From CAYLXP01 sp964387425 (GTDB taxonomy: Bacteria > Verrucomicrobiota > Kiritimatiellia > UBA8416), in contig CAYLXP010000002.1 of the NCBI GenBank assembly GCA_964387425.1, positions 1 through 64,000 of the forward strand: a stretch of DNA of 64,000 bases. The letters are read 5' to 3'. This document shows positions 1 to 8,414 of the stretch, piece by piece. Under the pieces are notes generated by a model. It saw only the letters and a list, made by a program, of their open reading frames with translations. It was not told the origin of the DNA and did not search any database. Numbering within the stretch: the stretch's first letter is position 1; every line of letters begins with the position of its first letter. The translations under genes and the position numbers were made by a program.

Positions 1-10
1 TTAGTGGGTT

Positions 11-391
11 ATGAAAAACTCACTCAAAAGCTGTCTTCTCGTGTCCCTTCTCGGGCTATTTCTCTGTTCCTCCACCTTCGCCGCCGCACCGCCGGGCTGG
101 GTTGCCACCCCCTTCGGGGAGGACCAGTTGGCTGGTAGTGTCGCGTACGACACCGCCGGCGGGGGCACCAACATCACGCTGGAGGCAGAGGGAAACGACG
201 TCTGGGGCACCGCCGACTACGGCTGGTTCGCCTTCACGCCCATGGCGGGCGACTGCGAGATCATTGCCACGATTCCCATCATCCCAACAAATACGGCAGA
301 CTACGGACAGTGGGCCCGGGCGTTGCTCATGATGCGCGGCTCCACGATGCATGGCGGACAGAACATCGCAGTCGGCAGAGCTCGTGGGTAG
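11..391 (+). pseudogene. N-terminal piece of a secreted lectin-like/PA14 protein, cut by in-frame TAG
   Basis: This 126-residue piece has a clear Sec signal peptide (basic start MKNSLK, hydrophobic core, cleavage near STFAAA) followed by half of a beta-sandwich module with a DVWGTAD motif. It ends at a TAG at 389-391. The same frame then stays open from 392 to 3562, and the residues just after the stop (DSTGAYTKTQQ, GDWSGAP) complete the same fold, so this is the 5' end of one original gene. The product alone would be a truncated secreted fragment. A G-to-A change turning TGG (Trp) into TAG is the simplest explanation. No strong ribosome-binding site is visible in the ten bases before the ATG. 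Whether the stop is a real mutation or a base-call error cannot be told from the sequence. Confidence 0.7.
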
Positions 392-478
392 GACTCGACA
401 GGAGCCTACACGAAGACACAGCAACGCGGCAACATTCGCGGCACCACGGGTGACTGGTCCGGCGCGCCGTCACCGATT

Positions 479-3400
479 ATGGATGCCCCCTACAATGACG
501 TTCGGATGCGTCTCATGCGCAAGGGAGACACGTTCGAGGCATGGAGCTGTACCAACTCTCCCGCGTATGACGAGTGGTACCTCGTCGCGACGCATACCCG
601 AGACTACCCCACGGCTCTCAACGTCGGCCTCGTCACCTCCCGCTGGGCCCTACAGACAGGCGGCCCGGCAACCTTGACCAACACCTTCGGCAATGTCGTC
701 GTCCGGGCACTGGTCACTGCAACCACCAATGCCACAGGGATCGGTGTGAACTGGATTGAGGATGTCCCCTACACCAACGGAACACTGATGAGTTACTCCG
801 TGAATCGGGCGCCAATCAACAGCGATACCTTCGACGAACTAACCACCGTGGCGTCAAGTGTCTACGCATGGAATGACACGACCGCGGGATTCGACACATC
901 CTATGTTTACCGGGTCTATGCCGAAATCGATGAAGGCGCTGTCACGAACGACGTCCTGGTCGGAACTTCGCTGCCCGTGCGCCGGCAAACCATCCTGGGC
1001 AATCCGGGCGAGTCATCACTCAAGGGGTTCGCCGCAGAGTACTATGATGACAATGCGGGCAACATCCTGGCTGGCGCCCGCGTAGACCCCTACATCGACG
1101 ACACGTGGACCGTGGACGATGGCACAGTTTATCCCCCTTTCACCAGCGACGGGCTATCCGACCTGGACTATCTCCGTGTAATCTGGAATGGGAACTTCGT
1201 CGCTGATGAGCCGGGCTGCTATGGCGTCCGCGTGAACGCGGATGACGTTTTCCACCTGTATGTAGATGATGAGCACCTCCTATCGCAAAACAACTACCAG
1301 TCGGGCAGGTGGATCTACTCCGCGCCAATCTGGCTGGAGGCGGGGCGCAGCCACACGTTCCGGGGCTGGATGCAGGAAAACGTCGGAGGGCAGAGGGCTC
1401 AAGTTCAGTGGTTCAAGGCAGGCGGCACGACAACAAACTTCATTCCGCAATCAGTCATCGAGCCCTTCCCCATCGCATGGCAACACAGAGACCTCGGCGA
1501 TTCGCCCGTCTTGGGCAACGCCGTGTACGACTACACGAACCAGTCATTCACCGTTACGGCAGGCAGAGGCGGCATCGATGACCAGCACCTGGTCTGGAAG
1601 AAGAGCTCGCTCGATTTCGACCTGATTGCTTCCGCCGAGCTCGCCAACGCATCAGAAGCGGGCATCAATGCCGGGCTCTCAATCCGGAGTTCCGACGCCC
1701 GGGAGGCACAGACGGTGGCCGTTGCACTCACATCGGACGGCGCGGGCGGCGCCAACCGCAGGATCGCGCTGGCCATCCGCGAGAGCGACGGAACCAACGT
1801 GATCATGGAGAGCAGCATGGCCATCCCCGAAAGCGTGGCCGATCTACGCCTCAACCGCCGGGGCGACAATGTGCTCGCCTGCTATCGCACGACCACGTCC
1901 GGCGGATGGGTGATCGCAACGAACCTGCCGATAGACCTGCCCAACGAGGTCTGGCTGGGCATGTACAGCTACTCGGCCAACAGCCTGGCATCCAACATCT
2001 TCAGCGACGTGACGTTTGTCGACACCACACCGGCTGATCTAGACGCGTCTGTCTCGAACCTGCTGGTGGACGTCTCAACACCGGGCAACCCTCTCCTGGT
2101 ATCCCAGTCGAAGACGAATTCCGCCTCCATCGCCTGGTACTGGCACCCCGCCCTCAGCACCCTGGCCACAGGCGACGACCATCCCCTGGCCAAATCTGAC
2201 CACTGGGCGAACAATTTCTCGATTATTACCAACCTGAATGCCGACAATGGCTACAGCGCCAATGACACACTCAGCGCACCCCGTACGGTTGCCTTCTACA
2301 AGCTGGACGGCCGGTATGATTTTGGAGCATTCACAGATGGCAGCACGAATGACCTGCCGCTTACCAGTGCGCTTATCGGAATTAGCGATGGCTCTTTCAA
2401 TACAGACGGGCAGGGACTCCACACCGAGTTCACACGGGAGCAAAACGGATTCTTCCCGGTCAGTCGTCCGGCGCATGTACAGCTTCGCGGCCTTGGCGGC
2501 TGGGAGAAGGGTAGCGGCGGTGGCACCCCCATGGTCTCTGCGGCAAACTCCGATGACGGTGCGGCGATAGGCCCGGACCATTTCACGGCCTCATGGACGG
2601 GCTACCTCACGCCCCCGTACAGCGGCTATTACTCTTTCAGAACGCAGATGGATGATCCCAGGGTGCTCACCGTGAACGGCCAGGTTGCCGCGGAGAAGTA
2701 CAACGCAGGCCAAATCCGCTACTCGCCCGACATCTACCTCGAGGCCGGGGTGCCCGTGCCCATCTACTCCTACTTCGCGCAGGGCGCTGGCGGCGGCTAC
2801 TTCCGCATGGCGTGGAAACACGGCGTCGGAGAGAATGCAGGCTACGTTGGAATCCCGACCACAGTCCTATCGCCCCTGGCCCCTCAGAATTCACCATTCG
2901 ATTACGCACCGTCTTCGAGCAACACTTTCGGCGTGTGGCAGAATATCGACATCAACGCCGCGAAGCCCGGTCACGTGATTGTTAAGGGCAGCGAAGATGA
3001 TTTCGACTGCAAGATCGCGGGCAGCGGTGCCGACGTCTGGGGCGCAGCGGACGGCTTCCACTACTTCTACCGGGAGTGCGATGCCCAGCACTTCGAGATC
3101 AAAGGAACCATCAATGCAGTGATCCAGGCGGACCCCTGGTGCAAAACGGGCTTCATGGTTCGGGAAACGACGAACAGCAACTCGCGCCAGGTCAATATTC
3201 TTCAATCAGCAAACAACGGGCGACATACCCAGTATAGGTTGAATACGGGGGGCGGTTCGGCCGATCACGATGCGAACACCGCAAACGCTGAGTTCTTGAA
3301 CGAAGGTCCGGGCAATGCGGACACACCAACACGCTACAAGATCAAACGCTGGAAGAACGAGATTCGATTCTACCTGAACGACCAGCTCGTCCCATTGGAC

Positions 3401-3562
3401 GGTGTCACCGAGTACTATGACATTAGTGGATGGGCATCAGACAACGTGCTCGTGGGGCTATTCATCACGTCACACAACAACGCCCGTCTATCGGAGGTGA
3501 TGTTTAACGATGTCTCGTTCGCGATTATCCCGCCCAAAGGAAGCTTGCTGATCGTGCGGTAG
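479..3562 (+). CDS. Secreted multimodular PA14 / concanavalin-like protein (rest of the interrupted gene)
   Basis: This is the main part of the gene that begins at 11. The frame is open from 392, and 479 is only the first ATG after the stop. Modules in order, numbered from 479: the end of the first lectin-like sandwich (1-60), a PA14 domain at about 180-320 (AAEYYDDNAG, then YGVRVNADDVFHLYVDD), a second sandwich at about 333-515, a second PA14 domain at about 667-783 (YSGYYSFRTQMDD), and a third sandwich at about 817-1017 with a DVWGAAD motif matching the N-terminal one. PA14 domains bind carbohydrate in many secreted PVC proteins. No catalytic domain is evident, so a glycan-binding or adhesive surface role is likely. 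The protein ends in GSLLIVR. Without the upstream piece it lacks an export signal, so it is probably not functional as read. Confidence 0.7.
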   Translation: MDAPYNDVRMRLMRKGDTFEAWSCTNSPAYDEWYLVATHTRDYPTALNVGLVTSRWALQTGGPATLTNTFGNVVVRALVTATTNATGIGVNWIEDVPYTNGTLMSYSVNRAPINSDTFDELTTVASSVYAWNDTTAGFDTSYVYRVYAEIDEGAVTNDVLVGTSLPVRRQTILGNPGESSLKGFAAEYYDDNAGNILAGARVDPYIDDTWTVDDGTVYPPFTSDGLSDLDYLRVIWNGNFVADEPGCYGVRVNADDVFHLYVDDEHLLSQNNYQSGRWIYSAPIWLEAGRSHTFRGWMQENVGGQRAQVQWFKAGGTTTNFIPQSVIEPFPIAWQHRDLGDSPVLGNAVYDYTNQSFTVTAGRGGIDDQHLVWKKSSLDFDLIASAELANASEAGINAGLSIRSSDAREAQTVAVALTSDGAGGANRRIALAIRESDGTNVIMESSMAIPESVADLRLNRRGDNVLACYRTTTSGGWVIATNLPIDLPNEVWLGMYSYSANSLASNIFSDVTFVDTTPADLDASVSNLLVDVSTPGNPLLVSQSKTNSASIAWYWHPALSTLATGDDHPLAKSDHWANNFSIITNLNADNGYSANDTLSAPRTVAFYKLDGRYDFGAFTDGSTNDLPLTSALIGISDGSFNTDGQGLHTEFTREQNGFFPVSRPAHVQLRGLGGWEKGSGGGTPMVSAANSDDGAAIGPDHFTASWTGYLTPPYSGYYSFRTQMDDPRVLTVNGQVAAEKYNAGQIRYSPDIYLEAGVPVPIYSYFAQGAGGGYFRMAWKHGVGENAGYVGIPTTVLSPLAPQNSPFDYAPSSSNTFGVWQNIDINAAKPGHVIVKGSEDDFDCKIAGSGADVWGAADGFHYFYRECDAQHFEIKGTINAVIQADPWCKTGFMVRETTNSNSRQVNILQSANNGRHTQYRLNTGGGSADHDANTANAEFLNEGPGNADTPTRYKIKRWKNEIRFYLNDQLVPLDGVTEYYDISGWASDNVLVGLFITSHNNARLSEVMFNDVSFAIIPPKGSLLIVR

Positions 3563-3606
3563 GGGGAGATGACGGCAAGAGGCCGACGCACCGCCGATCC
3601 TCGAAT

Positions 3607-3760
3607 GGTAGGGTTGGGCCTCTGGCCCGACCGGGATTCAAGATAGACTCCGTGCACTCGCAGAAGGCTGCCGAGCGACACGCGTCGGTCTTCGGCAACC
3701 CATGCTGCGGGAGACTACCTCTCGCGTGCATCCCGGCCGACCGAGACGGTCAGCCCTACC
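3607..3760. repeat. Inverted pair of REP-like hairpins between convergent genes
   Basis: Two short palindromes with 3-nt loops face each other. One is at 3613-3631 (GTTGGGCC, loop TCT, GGCCCGAC) and is preceded by GGTAGG. The other is at 3735-3755 (arms around GACCG and CGGTC, loop AGA) and is followed by CTACC. The GTAG/CTAC outer borders match the hairpins at 42860 and 63242. The pair lies in the 252-bp space between the ends of two convergent genes and could also help end transcription, though neither hairpin has a T-run. Confidence 0.6.
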
Positions 3761-3814
3761 ACCCACTCGCTCTTAGGCTAATAAATGCGTGGCACACTCC
3801 CCCCCCGCGATCAC

Positions 3815-6193
3815 CTACTCAGCCTCCACCTTCACCACGCATGCCTCACCGGGTTTCGTATCGCGGTGTGGTACAAGAATCTGATCACCCAGCTTAACCA
3901 CAAGCGGGTTACCAAGCCGGGACTTGATCTCGGCCTTCGCTAGCCTACCCTCTGTCCAGCTGATGGAGACATCGAAACCACCACGGGCCCGAAGGCCGGA
4001 GACAGAACCGTCCGCCCATGCCGAGGGAAGCGCGGGAAGCAGGTCGATGATGTGGCTCCCATTCTCGTCACGCATGTGCGACTGCAGCAGTGCCTCGGCA
4101 ACTCCTGAAGTTAGGCCGAAGTTCCCATCGATCTGGAACGGCGGATGGGCATCAAAGAGGTTCTTGTAGAACCCTCCCCGGCTGTCACCAGGTCCCTTCT
4201 TTCCGCAAGGCTTGCAGAACCCGTGCAGGATCGTGTCCATGTGATCACCATCCCGGAGGCGTGCCCAGAAGTTAACCTTCCATCCTCGAGACCAGCCCGT
4301 GCCTCCATCACCGCGGAACTCCAGCGTCTTCTTGCAGGCCTCGAACAGGTCGTGAGTCAGCGGCGTGATCTCATCGCCGGGATGCAGGCCCCAGAGATGA
4401 GAAACATGGCGATGCGTTGTCTTCGGAGACTCGGTATACAGCCACTCTTTTAGCTGACCTTCCTGCCCAACCTGGTTCGGCGCGATTCTCACGGCAAGGT
4501 CACCGAGCTCGGCCGCGAACTCATGGTCTTCGATAAGAATCCCTGAAGCCTCTGCCGTTGCGTTGAAGATGTACCGGATAATCTGATGATCCATGGTGGG
4601 CCCCATAACCAATCCGCCGCGTTCCGGGGAATTGCTGGGGCCGCTCACCAGCCAGCCCTGCCCGAAAACCGGATCCTTGATCAAGTAGTCGACAAAGAAC
4701 TCTGATGCCCCCTTCAGCAACGGATAGGCCGTGTCACGTAGGAAGTCCTCATCTCCCGTGAAAAGATACCGCTCCCAGAGGTGCGTGGCCAACCAGGCGC
4801 CGCCGGTCGGCCAGATTCCATGGTTCGAGTTGTTGATCGGGGCGGCTCCACGCCAGCCATCGGTGTTGTGATGCGTCACCCACCCCCGCGCGCCGTAGTG
4901 AACCTTCGCGATTTCCGCCCCCGTAATGGCCAGATCTTTAAGCATGTCGAAGAGGGGTTCGTGACATTCTGACAGGTTCGTCAATTCCGCCGGCCAGTAG
5001 TTCATTTCCGTATTGATGTTGATCGTGTATTTCGACTCCCACGATGGCGACTTGCTCTCGTTCCACAGCCCCTGCAGGTTTGCAGCCGCCCCACCCGGGC
5101 GTGAAGAGGCAATCAAGAGGTAGCGTCCGAACTGAAAGAGAAGCGCTACGAAGTCGGGATCGGGATTGGACTGGTACTTGTCCAACCGCTCATCGGTAGA
5201 CATTGCCGCCGAGTGACCACCCCCGAGATTGAGCTGAACTCTCCTAAACAGTTCACGGTGATCGGCCTGGTGATCGGCAAGAACGCGTGCATACGATTTG
5301 CCCGCAATGCCGCTAAGCAGAGCCGCACAACGCGCCGCGGGATCGGCGTCCAGAGACCCATAATTCTTGTAGGTCGTGGCCCCCACGAGGTAGAGCACTA
5401 CGGCATCGGCATCGGCTACCTGGATCCCGGCATCCGACACAACGGCAGAACCACCTTCAGCTTCGACTTGTAGCCGCGCTTCAAAACCCATCACGCCCTT
5501 GAAGGCCGCCTGCTTGCCTTTGCCATCATCAACGACCCCCGTCAAACGCAGCGTCGTGTCGTCCAGTCTCGCAACGTGGGGCGCTTTCTCATGTGGAGTA
5601 GACAGGGAGGCAGCAAAGCTCACTTTACCAGGCTTGTCGGCCTCGACTCTAATGGCAATGAGCCCGTCGGGATAACTCGCAAACACCGTTCGCGTGTATT
5701 CCACGCCATCGACCGTATACATGGTCGTCGCCAGCGCGCCATCAAGATCCAGCGCACGGCGATAATCAGTTGCGCCCTCCGTGCCGGCGAATTCCAACCA
5801 CAGATCACCAAAGGGCTGATAGGGCGCCTGCCGCAACGGAACCGACATGAAGCGCTCCATCCCCAGCTCGTGTGCTTCCTTCTGCTTGCCCTCATATAGG
5901 AGCTTCCGGAGCTCGGGCAGAACCTCCACGGCGCCTTCATGCGCGTATGAGCGCGGCTCGCCGGCCCACATCGTGTCGTGATTGAACTGAATGCGGTCCT
6001 TCTCCACACCGCCAAATACCATGGCCCCCATAGAGCCATTGCCCACCGGCAGGGCGTCTGTCCAACCCGAGGCAGGCTCATCGTACTTGAGTGTCAGATG
6101 GGAACAATCCGCCGAAAGCGCCACTGACGGCCCGACGATAATGGCAGTAAGAGCTACGATACTTGCGACATGGTTACGGATCATGGATGACAT
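3815..6193 (-). CDS. Secreted GH95 family alpha-L-fucosidase
   Basis: The product of about 792 aa is predicted to release terminal alpha-L-fucose (usually alpha-1,2; some GH95 members act on L-galactose). It has a signal peptide (IVALTAIIVGPSVALSADC). The GH95 N-terminal signature is present (WTDALPVGNGSMGAMVFGG, then QFNHDTMWAG), as is the (alpha/alpha)6-barrel signature at about residues 393-400 (NINTEMNYWPAE, holding the catalytic-region Asn pair). HLWGLHPGDEITP and the late DGNFGLTSGVAEALLQSH follow. Length is normal for the family. The start at 6193 is chosen because GAGAGGAG lies 7 nt upstream of that ATG; a longer in-frame start at 6214 would place this site inside the gene. It lies 27 nt downstream of a lyase gene on the same strand, so co-transcription is likely. 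Confidence 0.93.
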   Translation of the reverse strand: MSSMIRNHVASIVALTAIIVGPSVALSADCSHLTLKYDEPASGWTDALPVGNGSMGAMVFGGVEKDRIQFNHDTMWAGEPRSYAHEGAVEVLPELRKLLYEGKQKEAHELGMERFMSVPLRQAPYQPFGDLWLEFAGTEGATDYRRALDLDGALATTMYTVDGVEYTRTVFASYPDGLIAIRVEADKPGKVSFAASLSTPHEKAPHVARLDDTTLRLTGVVDDGKGKQAAFKGVMGFEARLQVEAEGGSAVVSDAGIQVADADAVVLYLVGATTYKNYGSLDADPAARCAALLSGIAGKSYARVLADHQADHRELFRRVQLNLGGGHSAAMSTDERLDKYQSNPDPDFVALLFQFGRYLLIASSRPGGAAANLQGLWNESKSPSWESKYTININTEMNYWPAELTNLSECHEPLFDMLKDLAITGAEIAKVHYGARGWVTHHNTDGWRGAAPINNSNHGIWPTGGAWLATHLWERYLFTGDEDFLRDTAYPLLKGASEFFVDYLIKDPVFGQGWLVSGPSNSPERGGLVMGPTMDHQIIRYIFNATAEASGILIEDHEFAAELGDLAVRIAPNQVGQEGQLKEWLYTESPKTTHRHVSHLWGLHPGDEITPLTHDLFEACKKTLEFRGDGGTGWSRGWKVNFWARLRDGDHMDTILHGFCKPCGKKGPGDSRGGFYKNLFDAHPPFQIDGNFGLTSGVAEALLQSHMRDENGSHIIDLLPALPSAWADGSVSGLRARGGFDVSISWTEGRLAKAEIKSRLGNPLVVKLGDQILVPHRDTKPGEACVVKVEAE

Positions 6194-6220
6194 ATGATGT
6201 GCTCCTCTCTTCATCTTGAA

Positions 6221-8089
6221 TCACGAATCCTCCGATAGCCTGACGCTGAACTCTACCACTGCATCCACCTTCTGGCTAACCGGAATATCGATCTCGATTC
6301 GTTTCAGGCCCTTGATCCGCCGGTCCAGTTTCAACGGTGGCGGATCAAGGGAGACGACAGACACCTTTGCTTTTGGGTGCGACGGAATCTCCAAGCGCAG
6401 CGTCTTCCCGTTCATACTCAACAGGGCCCCGCCCTTGAATGGCTTCACATCGCTCGTGGTCATGAGCTGCCATGTCACCCGCTCTGTGGCTCCCGCCGGC
6501 TTGAGCTGGTCCTCGATGACGAGAGAGACCGGACTGTCCTTGAGAAATCTGCGAGTTGCCCGCTGGACATTCTCGCCGTAGACGGGAGTCAGGTCGAACG
6601 TGGCTTCCGGGATGTCACCTTCCTTGAAGTCCAATAGCGGCACGAATCCGTCGGCAAGAAAGAGCGAGTCGTTGACGGTAATCGTACTGTGCCCGAAGTT
6701 GCTCTTTGTCAGCAGCGTCCAGCGTTCGCTGGTTTGGTGCCTTCCCCACAGCTTGAAACCGGTCTTCTCCAAGGCGTGGTAACTCTGATTCCCGGGATCC
6801 ACAACCCAGCGCACACCATTCAGTTCAAACACAAAGGCGCCGGCGTCCATGTTTCCGTGGCTGGTGGTAGCCTTGCCACCTTTGGCACCAAGGTAATACT
6901 GGTGCGGATCATCCTGTCGGCTCTTGAAGATGACAATTGGGTTGGATCCCTCGCCCCTCCAGGCCGTCGGAAGCTGACTCTGACCGCGCTCCTCGTACTG
7001 CGAAAGCCAAGCCATGCCGGCACCGGCCAGGCGCGATAGTTTCTTCATCTCCTTCGGTGGCTGGAGAAACCGCTCCTTCTCGAAGAACGCACTGTCACCG
7101 CTCTTGGCCGCGAACCATGCCAGGGCAACGTCACCATTAGGGCTACGCATATCCCCACAGTCAGCGAAGTTGAAATACCATCCGGATGGTGCATTGCAGA
7201 GCGAGCGAAAAACCGCACTCTCCTTGAACCCGGGATACTCATAGTGCCCGAAGTCGTGACCGAAGGCGCTCTCAAGCATGGCGGCGGTCACGACAGAGAA
7301 ACGTGTTCCGTATCCCCAGTAGGTGGAGCCCTCCGGATAAACCCCATCCGGCATATAGCTCTTCAGCACGTTCGGCAATGCATCCAGGGCCTGCCTGATG
7401 GTTGAGGCGGCGAGCTCGGGGCGGATCTCGGCAAGCGTAATGGCAGCGGCAATCATGCCTCCGTTACAGACCTGGTTCCAGTTGTTGTCTCCCCGAACGA
7501 TCTTCGGCGTCGACCTGCCGCCCGCGAGAATCCCTTTGCGCACCAAGGCGTTCTGCGCCAGCTCAACGGTTGATGCCGGAAGCTTGTCGTGCGTCCAGTC
7601 AAGCGCGAGCGCCACGGCCAACGACATCTCGGCCACGTCAAGGAAGTGGGACGGGTTCCAGTCGGAGAACTGGCAGACCGCGATGACCTCCTTGTCAATC
7701 CGTTCCAGGACCACCGGGTCCTCTTCCACCAGGTAGACGAACCCCAGCATGTTGATCCGGTAGAGCATCTCACGGGAAACCGAGAGCAGCCGCCTTCCGG
7801 TGAGCTTTCGTTTCAGCAGGGAACGCTTCAGGATCGAATCGGCATTCAGCCGAATGGCTGCATGCATGTTCTTGAGCACGGGGTCGCTCTTGATCCTGGA
7901 CTTGAGGTCATCCACTAGCGACGGAGTGAATACCAACCGGGGGTGCGACGTGCGCAGATTCTCCTGAAGGTACTCCAGTGACATGGGATTCTCGAGCCTT
8001 GGGGTATCCGTCTTCCCAGCACCTTGCGCCGATGCGACGACCAATACTCCCAGGAATAGTGTACAGAGGTGTTTGTTCATAGTGGTCAT
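6221..8089 (-). CDS. Secreted heparinase II/III-family polysaccharide lyase
   Basis: The product of about 622 aa starts with a signal peptide (MNKHLCTLFLGVLVVASAQGA). An alpha-toroid region spans about residues 60-380 and includes EGSTYWGYGTRF near 253-262, the region that carries the catalytic Tyr in heparinase-type lyases. A beta-sandwich heparinase II/III-like domain follows from about 403, beginning SHGNMDAGAFVFEL and RWVVDPGNQSYH. Families with this layout (PL12, PL15, PL17, PL21 and relatives) cleave uronate-containing glycans by beta-elimination; the exact family and substrate cannot be fixed by eye. The start is placed at one of two nearby ATGs (8089 or 8080). The frame can be extended to 8428, but that part is low-complexity and overlaps a repeat and the neighbouring gene. 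No good ribosome-binding site is seen. Confidence 0.85.
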   Translation of the reverse strand: MTTMNKHLCTLFLGVLVVASAQGAGKTDTPRLENPMSLEYLQENLRTSHPRLVFTPSLVDDLKSRIKSDPVLKNMHAAIRLNADSILKRSLLKRKLTGRRLLSVSREMLYRINMLGFVYLVEEDPVVLERIDKEVIAVCQFSDWNPSHFLDVAEMSLAVALALDWTHDKLPASTVELAQNALVRKGILAGGRSTPKIVRGDNNWNQVCNGGMIAAAITLAEIRPELAASTIRQALDALPNVLKSYMPDGVYPEGSTYWGYGTRFSVVTAAMLESAFGHDFGHYEYPGFKESAVFRSLCNAPSGWYFNFADCGDMRSPNGDVALAWFAAKSGDSAFFEKERFLQPPKEMKKLSRLAGAGMAWLSQYEERGQSQLPTAWRGEGSNPIVIFKSRQDDPHQYYLGAKGGKATTSHGNMDAGAFVFELNGVRWVVDPGNQSYHALEKTGFKLWGRHQTSERWTLLTKSNFGHSTITVNDSLFLADGFVPLLDFKEGDIPEATFDLTPVYGENVQRATRRFLKDSPVSLVIEDQLKPAGATERVTWQLMTTSDVKPFKGGALLSMNGKTLRLEIPSHPKAKVSVVSLDPPPLKLDRRIKGLKRIEIDIPVSQKVDAVVEFSVRLSEDS

Positions 8090-8414
8090 AGGATGACGAA
8101 CGCCAGGGCGGGTAGCAATATGCTTGTAGGAAAAAGAGACAGTTCCCCCTGGGATTTGATCTCGTTCTCCCATCCTTCGGCTCTCAAGTAGCGCAGCCTT
8201 GTCCTCAAGGCCAGCGCAGATCCACGCAAGACGCGTCTCTGATCGGCAACCGCTGCCGATGGTGACGTGCCGCATCGTGCAATCTGCCCTCGGCTTCCGC
8301 CTTCGCGCTGCGCTTGCTACGGCGAGACAAGTCGGAGAAGCCGGGGCTACTCCCTGCACGGCAAACCCTACCATTGAGCCATCCCGCGGAGCAAATGCAC
8401 GGGGCCACTGACGA
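8090..8414. other. 325-bp intergenic stretch with an imperfect palindromic repeat
   Basis: No gene is credible here. The stretch holds an imperfect inverted repeat at about 8291-8344 with ends CGGCTTCCG and CGGAGAAGCCG and an inner TACGGCGAGACAAGTCGGAG. This resembles dispersed repeats seen in other PVC and Bacteroidota genomes. It presumably also contains the promoter of the downstream lyase gene, but no clear -35/-10 pair could be chosen. Confidence 0.5.

Noticed and set aside
389..391. TAG read as an amino acid (recoded genetic code)
   Set aside because: TAG also ends this same gene at 3560-3562 and the GH29 and GH10 genes, so general recoding does not fit.
3735..3755. Short palindromes as CRISPR repeats
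   Set aside because: No regular spacing, no array of three or more units in one place, and no cas genes.
4145..4453. Plus-strand open frame inside the GH95 gene
   Set aside because: It is the antisense shadow of a gene with strong family motifs; no leader or domain of its own.
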